Shown: positions 11,344 through 19,656 of the stretch, piece after piece
Layout of the letters: each line of letters opens with the position of its first letter
How positions within the stretch are numbered: the first letter of the stretch is position 1
From: Mycolicibacterium insubricum
GTDB lineage: Bacteria; Actinomycetota; Actinomycetes; Mycobacteriales; Mycobacteriaceae
Reading direction: 5' to 3'
Assembly (NCBI RefSeq): GCF_010731615.1
Contig: NZ_AP022618.1
Coordinates: 3,286,001-3,350,000 of the forward strand
DNA: 64,000 nucleotides
Notes under the pieces: model-generated
The model's database searches: none
Told to the model about the DNA's origin: nothing
The model's input: only the letters and a program-made list of their open reading frames with translations
Translations under genes and position numbers: made by a program

Positions 11344-12339
11344 ATGACGCAAGTGCCGAGCATCGCTCAGAGTCCTGCGGAATCCATACCCTGCCTCAAC
11401 GTCAAGCTACTCGGCGACCCCGAATTCCGATGCAGCACGGGTCCGCTAACTCTCAGCACAAGCTGCCGCGCAATCCTGGCAAACCTCGTTCTGCAGGACG
11501 GTCATCGGTCCAAACGCAGCCGACTGATGTTGGATATCGCCCCCGACGCCGCTCCAGGATCGGCCCGGCGTCGACTCAACACCGCAGTGTGGCGACTCAA
11601 GCGCGCGGTCGATCCGGCAGCACACGCACTGCCGCTGGTCCTCAGCGACGCGCATTCAGTTTCCATAAATCCGCACTATCACGTGGTCAGCGATGTCTCC
11701 GACTTCGAAGCCGCGTGCGACCGTTCACACAGTTCCGTCCAACAATGGGGAGAAGAGGAACTCGGAGCGGCCAATACGGCACTTGACCTCTACCGGGGCG
11801 AATTGTTGTCCGGAATTGCCGACGAATGGGTGCTGGGCCGCCGTGACCAATTGTCGGAACTGCAGACTCAAGTCGCATTGCAGCTGTCCCAATGGCATCG
11901 CATGCGCCACCAATGGCAACAAGCACTCCATTACGCCGAGCACGCCCTTGCCACCCATCCGCTCTCCGAGACCCTGCACAGATTGGTCATCGGAATCCAC
12001 CTCGAGTCCGGCCAGCCTTGGCACGCTCTCCACCACTTCGAAACCTGCCGAAACGTGCTCGCCACGGAGCTGGGAACCGCGCCCGAGCTTGCCACCAACC
12101 GGCTTGCCGAGCGGGTTCGCTCGACACTGCAGACCAGTACCCCGGCAGCAGCCTCGGAATCGACGCGACTGCTCGATTCGACCATCGAATCGGTGATGTC
12201 CGAACTCGCCGACGCCCGGGCATCCCTCGAACGGTGTCGGATCGCCGTCGACGCCGCGACCACGCGGCTGCGTGCCCTCCGGGCCGCGGACCGAATTCCG
12301 CCGACGCCGCAGTCGCCGGTCGCCTCGCCAGCGCGGTAA
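11344..12339 (+). CDS. SARP/BTAD-type transcriptional activator
   Basis: Probable regulator of the CIS operon. The 331-aa product has an OmpR-like winged-helix N-terminal region (about residues 15–110, starting LNVKLLGDPEF and including RRRLNTAVWRLKRAV) followed by a bacterial transcriptional activator domain of helical repeats (about 120–265, with LDLYRGELLSGI and HPLSETLHRLVIGIHLESG). The C terminus is a predicted coiled coil (about 280–315) and a proline-rich tail. This is the AfsR/DnrI/RedD architecture without an ATPase. ATG at 11344 has AGGGG upstream; the frame extends to 11272. Its lower GC suggests a different origin from the core genome. Direct-repeat sites follow immediately downstream. 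Confidence 0.82.
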   Translation: MTQVPSIAQSPAESIPCLNVKLLGDPEFRCSTGPLTLSTSCRAILANLVLQDGHRSKRSRLMLDIAPDAAPGSARRRLNTAVWRLKRAVDPAAHALPLVLSDAHSVSINPHYHVVSDVSDFEAACDRSHSSVQQWGEEELGAANTALDLYRGELLSGIADEWVLGRRDQLSELQTQVALQLSQWHRMRHQWQQALHYAEHALATHPLSETLHRLVIGIHLESGQPWHALHHFETCRNVLATELGTAPELATNRLAERVRSTLQTSTPAAASESTRLLDSTIESVMSELADARASLERCRIAVDAATTRLRALRAADRIPPTPQSPVASPAR

Positions 12340-12343
12340 CCAA

Positions 12344-12388
12344 CCGGTGATCGACCGGCCCGGCGCGGAGATCACCCGGTGATCACCC
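12344..12388. promoter_or_regulatory. Operator-like repeats before the sheath gene
   Basis: GATCACC occurs at 12370–12376 and 12381–12387, an 11-bp period with a CGGT spacer, the arrangement described for SARP-binding heptamers. The same bases form an inverted repeat, GATCACC-C-GGTGATC (12370–12384). CCGGTGATC at 12376–12384 is repeated at 12344–12352. All of this lies in the 94-base gap between the regulator and the sheath gene. That the regulator binds here is inferred. Confidence 0.5.
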
Positions 12389-12433
12389 GCCGGTAGAAAC
12401 TCCCCATATCGGCGCGTACCGGAGGAGTTTCAA

Positions 12434-13960
12434 ATGGTCATGCTAGACAAGGGACCCGGCGTCTACGTCGAGGAACTGTCCTCGGGTGTACGCACAATCA
12501 GCGGTGTCGCGACCTCCATCACGGCATTCCTCGGCCGGGCCCAACGCGGACCGGTCGGTGAACCCGTCATGGTCAACAGCTTCACCGAATTCGAGCGGAC
12601 CTTCGGCGGCCTGTGGTTGGAGAGCCACCTCGGGTATTCGGTGCGTGACTTCTTCGCGATGGGCGGCGGCAAGGCGATCATCGTGCGTATCCACCATCCC
12701 AAGTCCACCAACGATGACGGCCGCGCCAAGCTGACCTTCGGGTCCGACAAGGAGCAGCTGGTGCTGTCCGCCGCCAGTGCCGGTTTGTGGGGCTCAAAGC
12801 TGGTCGCCACCCGGGATCGCAAAGTCCCGAAACCATCGGATAACCCGACCCGGTTCAACCTCACGGTCACCGGCGCCGGCAGGACCGAGACGTTCCTGAA
12901 CGTGTCCCGCGCCCCCAATGAACCCCGCTGCGTCAAGCAGGTGCTGGAAAATGAAAGCAAGCTCGTGCGCGTGTCGGGTGCACTGCCGACCAATGCCTCG
13001 GGTCTCAACGATGTGGAGAAGGCAACGGTCACGGGCGGCAACGACGGGGAGAAGATCACCAACGACGATGTGACCGCCGGCCTGTCCACGCTCGACCGGG
13101 TCGACCTCTTCAACATGCTGGTCATCCCGCCGTACCTGGGCGACGGCGACGTGGGGCTCCGTGAGGTCGATGGAACCGTGCTGACGACGGCCATCAAGCT
13201 GGCCACCAAACGCCGAGCCGTCGTCATCATGGACAGTCCACAAGGCTGGACGGACACGGACACCGTGACCGCCAAGCTGACAACCGATACCCCGTTCGTG
13301 GACCGCAGCGACAACGCCGTGACCTATTTCCCGCGGATTTGTCAACCCGACCCGCTACGCGACGGCGCCATCGGCACGTTCGCGCCGTCGGGTGCGATCG
13401 CCGGAATCATCGCCGCCACCGACGCCCAGCGCGGCGTGTGGAAATCGCCCGCCGGAGTCGACGCGAAGCTGGCCGGGGTGTCCGGGCTCAGCGTCACGTT
13501 AACCGACGACAACATCGGCACCCTGAACTCCTCCGGGGTCAACTGCCTGCGCCGGTCGCCCGGCACCGGGGGCCACGTGGTGTGGGGAGCCCGCACCATC
13601 AACGGTGCCGACGCCATCGGATCGGAATGGAAGTACCTCGCCGTCCGGCGCACTTCGCTGTTCCTGCAGGAAAGCCTGCGCCGCGGTCTGCAATGGGTGG
13701 TATTCGAGCCGAATGACGAACCGCTGTGGTCCCAAATCCGTTTGAACGTCGGTTCTTTCATGAACACCTTGTTCCGGCAGGGCGCCTTCAAAGGTTCCAG
13801 CCCGCGCGAGGCCTATCAGGTGAAGTGCGATAGCGACACCACCACGCAGGACGATATCGACCGGGGCGTGGTCAACATCCTGGTGCGGTTCGCGCCGCTC
13901 AAGCCGGCGGAATTCGTCGTTCTTCAACTGCAACAGCTGGCCGGTCAAACCAGCGTTTAA
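12434..13960 (+). CDS. CIS contractile sheath protein
   Basis: Forms the contractile outer sheath of the particle. The 508-aa product has the sheath N terminus (PGVYVEELSSG then ITAFLGRAQRGP), a central variable insert (about residues 90–330), and the conserved C-terminal sheath domain (SLRRGLQWVVFEPND, FRQGAFKGSSPREAYQVKC, VRFAPLKPAEFVV). GGAGGAG six bases upstream supports the ATG at 12434. It is the only sheath gene here, whereas Afp and PVC clusters carry three. First gene of the structural operon, 94 bases after the regulator. Confidence 0.95.
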   Translation: MVMLDKGPGVYVEELSSGVRTISGVATSITAFLGRAQRGPVGEPVMVNSFTEFERTFGGLWLESHLGYSVRDFFAMGGGKAIIVRIHHPKSTNDDGRAKLTFGSDKEQLVLSAASAGLWGSKLVATRDRKVPKPSDNPTRFNLTVTGAGRTETFLNVSRAPNEPRCVKQVLENESKLVRVSGALPTNASGLNDVEKATVTGGNDGEKITNDDVTAGLSTLDRVDLFNMLVIPPYLGDGDVGLREVDGTVLTTAIKLATKRRAVVIMDSPQGWTDTDTVTAKLTTDTPFVDRSDNAVTYFPRICQPDPLRDGAIGTFAPSGAIAGIIAATDAQRGVWKSPAGVDAKLAGVSGLSVTLTDDNIGTLNSSGVNCLRRSPGTGGHVVWGARTINGADAIGSEWKYLAVRRTSLFLQESLRRGLQWVVFEPNDEPLWSQIRLNVGSFMNTLFRQGAFKGSSPREAYQVKCDSDTTTQDDIDRGVVNILVRFAPLKPAEFVVLQLQQLAGQTSV

Positions 13961-13989
13961 GTCCCGACCGACACCGAGAGCGAGACATC

Positions 13990-14511
13990 ATGGCAACGTT
14001 CACCGTCAACGCAAGCCGGTTCGACCCCTACAAGAACTTCAAGTTCCGGGTGAAATGGGATGGGCGATTCGTTGCCGCGGTGAGCAAGATAAGCGCTCTC
14101 AAACGCACCACCGAAGTCGTCGAGCACCGCGACGGCGCGGACCCCTCGACGGCGCACAAGTCGCCCGGCCGCACCAAGTACGAGGCGATCACACTGAGCC
14201 GCGGAGTCACCCACGATGTGGAATTCGAGCAGTGGGCCAACAAGGTCTGGAACCTCGGTTCCGGGCTGGGATCGGAAGTGTCACTGCTGGACTTCCGCAA
14301 GGACCTCATCATCGAGGTGTACAACGAGGCCGGTCAGCTGGCGCTCGCCTACAAGGTTTTCCGGGCCTGGGTATCGGAATACCAGCCACTTCCCGATCTG
14401 GATGCCAACGCTAACGCGGTTGCCATTCAGACCCTCAAACTCGAACATGAGGGCTGGGAACGCGACTACGACGTAGCCGAACCCGCCGAACCGTCCTACG
14501 TCGAACCGTAG
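13990..14511 (+). CDS. CIS inner tube protein (Afp1/5-like, gp19-like)
   Basis: Inner tube subunit, 173 aa, of the phage tail-tube family: YKNFKFRVKWDGRFVAAVSK at residues 14–33, KRTTEVVEHRDG, a central YEAITLSRGV, and a C-terminal QTLKLEHEGWERD. Twenty-nine bases follow the sheath stop, giving the usual sheath–tube order. Only one tube gene is seen. The acidic, proline-containing tail ends in YVEP. Confidence 0.94.
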   Translation: MATFTVNASRFDPYKNFKFRVKWDGRFVAAVSKISALKRTTEVVEHRDGADPSTAHKSPGRTKYEAITLSRGVTHDVEFEQWANKVWNLGSGLGSEVSLLDFRKDLIIEVYNEAGQLALAYKVFRAWVSEYQPLPDLDANANAVAIQTLKLEHEGWERDYDVAEPAEPSYVEP

Positions 14512-14515
14512 TCCC

Positions 14516-15211
14516 ATGCGCAACGACCAGCTTCTCGCCATCCACGAACTCGCAGGAAAAACAGCCGGAGCACCGCGGGGACTGCTGCTCGCCGTACTCC
14601 TGGACGAGGCGGAAGTCCAGCCGACCGAACCGGTCGGACGCACCCACGCCCGGCTGCTACGACTGCACGGTCAGCTCGCCAGCGGTCCACTCACCGCCAC
14701 CGCGGTGTGCACCGACTGCGAGGCAGTCGTCGAGTTCGCGGTCGATATCGCCGACCTGTGCATGCTGGAGGCCGGCATCGTCGACCACCCCGCGCCGCTG
14801 CAGCATGACGGCGAGTTGATCCGGTGGCGCCCAGCGTCACTGTCGGACCTCGGTGCCATCGACATCGAATCCAGCCACGCCGCAAGTGACCTCGTGGCGC
14901 GTTGTCTTGCCGAGGAACACCGACCATTGGCCGGCGAGCTGCGTGCTCAGGTCGCCCAGGCCATGACCGAGGCCGATCCGCTCGCGGAGATCATCGTGAC
15001 CGTGGCCTGTCCGGAATGCGGCAGCGGCATCGACACGCTGTTGGATCCCGTCGACTTCGTGTGGTCTCACGTCGATGCGCGGGCCCGAGAGCTGCTGAGC
15101 CAGGTCGACCTGCTGGCCCGTGGCTACGGCTGGAGTGAACGGGACATCCTCGACCTGCCGGCTGCCCGACGAAACCACTACGTGGACCTGTTGATCGGTG
15201 ATGACCTGTGA
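14516..15211 (+). CDS. Putative CIS baseplate or assembly protein with four-cysteine zinc site
   Basis: A 231-aa protein not firmly assigned. It has two CxxC pairs, CTDC (about residue 64) and CPEC (about residue 165), that could bind one zinc ion. The C-terminal half carries a motif (YGWSERDILDLPAARRNHY) resembling the T4-baseplate-type helper proteins found in the same place in other CIS loci. It starts four bases after the tube gene and its stop overlaps the next start. A role in baseplate or tube assembly is inferred from position. Confidence 0.6.
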   Translation: MRNDQLLAIHELAGKTAGAPRGLLLAVLLDEAEVQPTEPVGRTHARLLRLHGQLASGPLTATAVCTDCEAVVEFAVDIADLCMLEAGIVDHPAPLQHDGELIRWRPASLSDLGAIDIESSHAASDLVARCLAEEHRPLAGELRAQVAQAMTEADPLAEIIVTVACPECGSGIDTLLDPVDFVWSHVDARARELLSQVDLLARGYGWSERDILDLPAARRNHYVDLLIGDDL

Positions 15212-16035
15212 CCGACCTCGTGGGCCGTCTGGTGGACAGTGCGCGGGGCCGTGCCCGGCATGCACGACTACGCCCCACTCCCCCGATCGTGTGGCAGACC
15301 CGCCCCGGCGATGGGCCGGGCGCCGGGCTCCCGTTCGCCGATTCCGCCGCCCTCCCGGCAACAAGCAGCCCGGTGCAGTTACACCCGGCCACGGTGGGCA
15401 TGCGCAAACTGGTTGAGCTCAAAGAGCATTGCGTTGCCCCCAGGTCGGCCGATCCGGCACCGCCGAGCCGAAAGGAACCACCGCAGGCCGTGCCGGTTTC
15501 TTCGCCCGTGCGCCCGAGCGTGTCACCGGCGACGGTAGTCCTGCCGGCGGCGGCGCAGGCTCCGGTATCCCGTCCGGCGCTCTCGACAAAGCTGTCGACC
15601 ACGGATCGAACACCCAACGATCACGCCCCCCGACGAGGGCTACCGCTGCCGGTTCCACCGCCGATCCCGACACCCGAATCGGCCCCGCGGCCGACCGAAT
15701 CCGATCCGGCACAGGCGGTACGCCCCGAACCGGTTCGGGCCGAGCCTCACAACCTCGATGGACCACCAGCACGCCAACGCGCACTTCCTGTCTCCGACCC
15801 CAGCCCGGTGCTGGCCCCGCGACCCACCTTCTCCAGCGTCGCGAAACCGTCGGCTGCCATTCACGTCCACATCGACCGCATCGAAATCCAGGGCGCGCCG
15901 CCTGCACCGGTCGGCGCGGCCGCACCGGCACCGGCACCGGTGCCGCCCGGCCCGCCCGGCGCCGCGGCGCCAGCCGTGCTCTCGCTCGCGGACTACCTGC
16001 GCGGGAGCCGCGCTACCGGACCGGGGCAGACATGA
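15208..16035 (+). CDS. Proline-rich CIS-associated protein with C-terminal RIEI...DYLR motif
   Basis: 275 aa, mostly low-complexity proline, alanine and serine (about residues 50–215), probably disordered. A short structured C terminus reads IHVHIDRIEIQG and, after a second proline run, LSLADYLRG. This RIE(I/V)…(D)DYL ending recurs, to my knowledge, in proteins between the tube and Afp7-like genes of many CIS loci, but its role is not known to me. GTG at 15208 overlaps the preceding stop by four bases; the end overlaps the next ATG. Confidence 0.65.
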   Translation: MTDLVGRLVDSARGRARHARLRPTPPIVWQTRPGDGPGAGLPFADSAALPATSSPVQLHPATVGMRKLVELKEHCVAPRSADPAPPSRKEPPQAVPVSSPVRPSVSPATVVLPAAAQAPVSRPALSTKLSTTDRTPNDHAPRRGLPLPVPPPIPTPESAPRPTESDPAQAVRPEPVRAEPHNLDGPPARQRALPVSDPSPVLAPRPTFSSVAKPSAAIHVHIDRIEIQGAPPAPVGAAAPAPAPVPPGPPGAAAPAVLSLADYLRGSRATGPGQT

Positions 16036-16292
16036 CGTACACGCGGCGCGGTACTGCGCAACCCGGAATCGTCGTGCTCAATGTCGGGCACCTGGTGGTG
16101 TCGGGCGTCCCGCACGCGGCGGCGCAGCAGACCATCGCGGCATTCCAGCAGCGGTTGGCCACGGTGCTGCCATACGTAACCAACGGCGTCGGACAGACGC
16201 CGGTGAGCACCGAACATCCGGGTGGCCCGGCGTTTCTCGGGTTGGTCGCCGCCGACCGCATCGCAGCGGCAGTCAGATTCGAGATCACCTGA
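16032..16292 (+). CDS. Small CIS-operon protein, unknown function
   Basis: 86 aa with no family I recognise. It has a beta-rich N terminus (IVVLNVGHLVVSG), an alpha-helical middle (HAAAQQTIAAFQQRLATVL), and ends FEIT. The frame is open far upstream, but ATG at 16032 overlaps the stop of the previous gene, and its own stop overlaps the next ATG by one base (TGATG). This tight packing is the main evidence that it is translated. Confidence 0.6.
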   Translation: MTYTRRGTAQPGIVVLNVGHLVVSGVPHAAAQQTIAAFQQRLATVLPYVTNGVGQTPVSTEHPGGPAFLGLVAADRIAAAVRFEIT

Positions 16293-16924
16293 TGTTCGCA
16301 CGCACCCTGAAAGCCGGCCTGGTGACCGTCGACCCGACCTCCGGCACCGTGGGGCGAGTCATCGCCATGCAGTACAACCCGGAGACCGTGACCCGCACGC
16401 TGGCCCTGCAATCGGCCGGCAGTGACCCCGGCCAACCGCTGCGGCTCAAGGGGGTCGCCGTCGAGACCATCCGGGTCGAGGCACACCTCGACGCCACCGA
16501 CGAGCTGGCCGATGCGACCAAGTATCCAGACACCGTGCAGTTCGGCATCCACCCGCAGCTCGCGGCGCTGGCATCGCTGGTCAACCCGACCGTCGCGGCG
16601 ATCAACGCCAATCAGCAGCTCGCCGCCGCCGGGTCGTTCGACGCACTGGCCGAGGAATCCCCGTTGACGCTCATGGTGTGGTCCCGGGAACGCGTGGTAC
16701 CGGTGCGGCTCACCGAGCTCGGCATCACCGAGGAACTCTTCGACACCCGGTTGAACCCCATCCGCGCCAAGGTCAGCCTTGCGCTGCGGGTGCTCTCCGT
16801 CGATGACCTCGGTGTGGCGCATCACGGTGGCGGCGTGCATCTCGCCTATCTCGGAAACCTGGAGAAGCTCGCCGCACGGGCTAAGTCGTCCGCACTGGAA
16901 ACATTGGGAGTGACGGTGCTGTGA
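16292..16924 (+). CDS. CIS tube-initiator / Afp7-type N-terminal domain protein
   Basis: 210 aa matching the CIS_tube domain of Afp7/Pvc7-like proteins, which joins the tube to the baseplate hub: an early beta strand leads to MQYNPETVTRTLALQS, then a charged strand (ETIRVEAHLDATDELA), SPLTLMVWSRERVVPVRL and the closing LNPIRAKVSLALRVLS. In Afp the same protein also carries a LysM domain; here that part seems to be the separate next gene. Overlaps both neighbours. Confidence 0.78.
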   Translation: MFARTLKAGLVTVDPTSGTVGRVIAMQYNPETVTRTLALQSAGSDPGQPLRLKGVAVETIRVEAHLDATDELADATKYPDTVQFGIHPQLAALASLVNPTVAAINANQQLAAAGSFDALAEESPLTLMVWSRERVVPVRLTELGITEELFDTRLNPIRAKVSLALRVLSVDDLGVAHHGGGVHLAYLGNLEKLAARAKSSALETLGVTVL

Positions 16925-17292
16925 TGGACGAGGCGATGGATCAGCTCCTGGGCGGCACCCCGGCCGGTTCACCCACCGACCCGACGAGTCGCTACCACGA
17001 TGTGGGTACGTCGATTTTCGGAGATGGCCTGGATGCCGTCACCTACTACCGGCGTCGGCTGATACCCGAACCACGCGCACACACCCTGCTGTATCAGACC
17101 CGCATCGCCGACGGAGACCGCCGGGACAATCTGGCGCAGCGTCACCTCAATAGCCCTTATCTGTGGTGGATCCTCGCCGACGCCAACGCCATTCGAGATG
17201 CATCGGAACTGGAGGGACCAGCCGGTCAGGCGCTTCGGATCACCACCCCGGCCACGCCGGAGGCCACCGACAGCGATGACGAGCATGCGTGA
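16921..17292 (+). CDS. LysM-like baseplate protein (gp53 / Afp7 C-terminal type)
   Basis: 123 aa from GTG 16921 (or ATG 16924). The core resembles T4 gp53-type LysM-like proteins: TYYRRRLIPEP, then a YQTRIADGDRRDNLAQRHL hairpin and YLWWILADANAIRD, ending in a PATPE acidic tail. In this family the fold clamps baseplate subunits rather than binding peptidoglycan. Overlaps the previous gene by four bases and the next by about 17. Confidence 0.75.
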   Translation: MMDEAMDQLLGGTPAGSPTDPTSRYHDVGTSIFGDGLDAVTYYRRRLIPEPRAHTLLYQTRIADGDRRDNLAQRHLNSPYLWWILADANAIRDASELEGPAGQALRITTPATPEATDSDDEHA

Positions 17293-18412
17293 CCTGCCCC
17301 CCGGTCCCGTTCGGGTCCAACTCTTCCTCGGGCCCGGTGTTCCGATACCGGTGAACGCCGACATCTTGAACGCCCTGACAGCAGTGAAGGTGGAAAGCTC
17401 CGCCGGTGAGGCACAGAGCGGTTTCGAGCTGACCTTCACCATTCCGCGCGACTCACCGATCCAGGCGCTGGCTCCGATCGATGTGCCCTTGTTGCGCTGT
17501 GTCATCGCGGTCAGCCTGCGCGGAACGACGACGGTCCTGATGGACGGGGTTGTCACGCACCACGACGTCGCGACCAACGGTCCGCAACTGACCCTGCATG
17601 TCAAGGGCAAGGATCTGTCCGCGGCGATGGACGTCATCGCGTTCGACGGAGTGCCCTACCCGGCGATGTCGCCCTCGATGATCGCGCTCACATGTCTGGC
17701 CAAATACGCTGCGCTGGGTTGTGTTCCACTGGTGATTCCCGGACCCGCCGAAGATATCCCGTTGCCGACGGAACGCATCCCAACACAGCAGGGCACGGAC
17801 TACAAGTTTCTCAAGGGTTTGGCCGAAACCGTCGGACACGTGTTCTACCTCGATCCCGGGCCCACGGTGGGTGTCAGCCGCGCCTACTGGGGCCCGGAAG
17901 TGCGCACCGGCGTGCCGCAGCCGGCGCTGACCGTCGGGCAGGGCGCGCATATCGACAACGTGACCTCACTGTCGTTCAGCTTCGACAAGGAGCGCAAACA
18001 ACTGCCGGTGGTGATGATCCACGAGAAGACCAGCCACGCCTCAATCCCCGTCCCCATCCCCGACGTGACGCCGCTGAACCCTCCGTTGGGACTGGTCAGC
18101 CCCATTCCGCCGAAGCAGCATCGACTAGCCGAGACCGCGAACCTGAGTCCGATCGCCGCCCTCGCCAAGGGCATCGGGTACGCAGCGGCACACCAGGATT
18201 GCGCATTCGGCTCGGGCGCACTGGAGGTGGCCAGGTACGGACACGTCCTGCAGGCCCGCGCCCTGGTGGGGGTCCGCGGCGCCGGGCTCGCCTACGACGG
18301 CCTCTACTTCGTCACCAAGGTAACCCACGACATCCGCCGCGGCGGCTACACCCAGCAATTCAGCCTGGCCCGCAACGGGTTGATCTCCACCGTCCCGGCG
18401 GTGCCGGCATGA
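17276..18412 (+). CDS. CIS baseplate hub, gp27/GPD-like
   Basis: 378-aa hub that holds the spike, of the phage late-control D/gp27 type: a beta-barrel N terminus (VNADILNALTAVKVESSAGE, FTIPRDSP), the GKDLSAAMD strand, a PAMSPSMIALTCLAKYA helix, YKFLKGLAETVGHVFYLDPG and a C-terminal barrel ending in GLYFVTKVTHDIRRGGYTQQF. ATG 17276 or ATG 17285 are possible starts. The four-base overlap with the gp5-like spike gene downstream matches their physical partnership. Confidence 0.85.
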   Translation: MTSMRDLPPGPVRVQLFLGPGVPIPVNADILNALTAVKVESSAGEAQSGFELTFTIPRDSPIQALAPIDVPLLRCVIAVSLRGTTTVLMDGVVTHHDVATNGPQLTLHVKGKDLSAAMDVIAFDGVPYPAMSPSMIALTCLAKYAALGCVPLVIPGPAEDIPLPTERIPTQQGTDYKFLKGLAETVGHVFYLDPGPTVGVSRAYWGPEVRTGVPQPALTVGQGAHIDNVTSLSFSFDKERKQLPVVMIHEKTSHASIPVPIPDVTPLNPPLGLVSPIPPKQHRLAETANLSPIAALAKGIGYAAAHQDCAFGSGALEVARYGHVLQARALVGVRGAGLAYDGLYFVTKVTHDIRRGGYTQQFSLARNGLISTVPAVPA

Positions 18413-18936
18413 CCGATCTGCAGGACACCACCCGGCCACGCTACCTGGGTAAACACCGGGGCACCGTGGTCAACAATGTCGACCCACAGCACCTGGGCCG
18501 GATCCAGGTAACGGTTCCCGATGTATCACCGGGCATTTCGAGTTGGGCCATGCCGTGCGTGCCGATGGGCGGTCAGGGGCACGGCATCTACACCGTGCCG
18601 TCGATGGGGTCGGCGGTGTGGGTCGAGTACGAACACGGCGACGCCGACTACCCCGTCTGGGTGGGGTGCTTCTGGGGCAGTCCGGCAGAAGTGCCCGCGA
18701 TCACCGCGACGGTTCCGCCCGGGGTGAACGGAGTGTCCATTCAGACACAGGGTGGACACGTCCTGACGATCAGCGACACACCGGGACCGACAGGCGGGAT
18801 TCTGCTGAGAACAACTGGGGGATCCATGATCTCGGTGAGCGAAGTCGGCATCACGATCACCAACGGCAAGGGTGCCGCCATCACGCTCACCGGACCCACC
18901 ACCGATATCAACACGGGCGCATTGACGGTGATCTGA
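18409..18936 (+). CDS. CIS spike protein, gp5/VgrG-like OB fold and beta needle
   Basis: 175 aa. The N-terminal OB fold (YLGKHRGTVVNNVDPQHLGR, VTVPDV) is followed by a WVEYEHGDADYPVWVGCFWG loop and a C-terminal stretch of short beta repeats (about residues 105–175) expected to form the trimeric beta-helical needle. It lacks a lysozyme domain. Lies between the hub and the PAAR tip gene, as expected for the central spike. Confidence 0.9.
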   Translation: MTDLQDTTRPRYLGKHRGTVVNNVDPQHLGRIQVTVPDVSPGISSWAMPCVPMGGQGHGIYTVPSMGSAVWVEYEHGDADYPVWVGCFWGSPAEVPAITATVPPGVNGVSIQTQGGHVLTISDTPGPTGGILLRTTGGSMISVSEVGITITNGKGAAITLTGPTTDINTGALTVI

Positions 18937-18937
18937 G

Positions 18938-19255
18938 ATGCCCGCGCCCGTCCTGACCGCCTCCGCCACCGTGTTGTGCTCGCACGCGGGCACCGCCACC
19001 CCGGTCACGCCCACCCCGCGGGTCCTGCTCGACGGGGCTCCCGCGGTCACGATCAGCTCCCCGTACGCCATCGCCGGATGTACACTCAGCGCCACCCCGA
19101 CGCCGCCGTGTGTCACCGGGCAATGGCTCTCCGGCGCGATCCGCGTCAGCTCGGCGGGACAACCACTGGCCGTGCAGGCCGCGTCCTCGACAAGCATCCC
19201 GACTGGCACCCCGATGCTGGCGGTGGCAACCCAGGCCAGGGTGGTGGCAACATGA
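18938..19255 (+). CDS. PAAR-like spike tip protein
   Basis: 105 aa with the short-strand, glycine- and proline-rich pattern of PAAR-like tips: LCSHAGTATPVTPTPRVLLDG, a central PYAIAGCTLSATPTPPC and a PLAVQAASSTSIPTGTP end. PAAR proteins sharpen the spike and can carry effectors; no extra C-terminal domain is attached here. Starts two bases after the spike gene and overlaps the gp25-like gene. Confidence 0.85.
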   Translation: MPAPVLTASATVLCSHAGTATPVTPTPRVLLDGAPAVTISSPYAIAGCTLSATPTPPCVTGQWLSGAIRVSSAGQPLAVQAASSTSIPTGTPMLAVATQARVVAT

Positions 19256-19656
19256 CAACCCCGGATATCGGCAACCGTCGGGTCGATGCCCGTCGCATCG
19301 CCTTCCCCTACCGGATCGACCAACGCGGCCGCACGGCGCAGTGTCCGGAGTCCGACCACATCCGGGATCTCATCGAGCAAGTGCTGCTCACCACCCCGGG
19401 CGAGCGAGTGATGCGCCCGGAGTTCGGGGCGGCGCTGCTGCAGCGGGTATTCGAGCCCGCCGGTCCCGAATTGGTGGCTACCACCCAGTATTTGGTGCAA
19501 ACTGCCCTGGTCCGTGAACTCGCCGAGCGCATCCGGGTGGACAACATGGAGCTGACCGCCACCGACAACACTCTGGTCATCACGGTGGCGTGGACTCAGC
19601 TGAGCACCGGCGCGACCAACACCACCGCGGTCACGGTGCCGACGGACTCGATATGA
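19252..19656 (+). CDS. gp25-like baseplate wedge protein
   Basis: 134 aa of the gp25/Afp9 family, which starts sheath polymerisation from the baseplate. Signature segments: HIRDLIEQVLLTTPGERVMR directly followed by PEFGAALLQRVFEP (about residues 37–70), then a two-strand end containing ITVAWTQLSTG. The last four bases are shared with the start of the gp6-like gene. Confidence 0.92.
   Translation: MTTPDIGNRRVDARRIAFPYRIDQRGRTAQCPESDHIRDLIEQVLLTTPGERVMRPEFGAALLQRVFEPAGPELVATTQYLVQTALVRELAERIRVDNMELTATDNTLVITVAWTQLSTGATNTTAVTVPTDSI

Noticed and set aside
11161..11352. 63-codon minus-strand frame joining island sequence to the cbhK tail
   Set aside because: Chance fusion of island DNA to the displaced 3' end of cbhK; only the last 24 codons are meaningful, and these are reported as a remnant.
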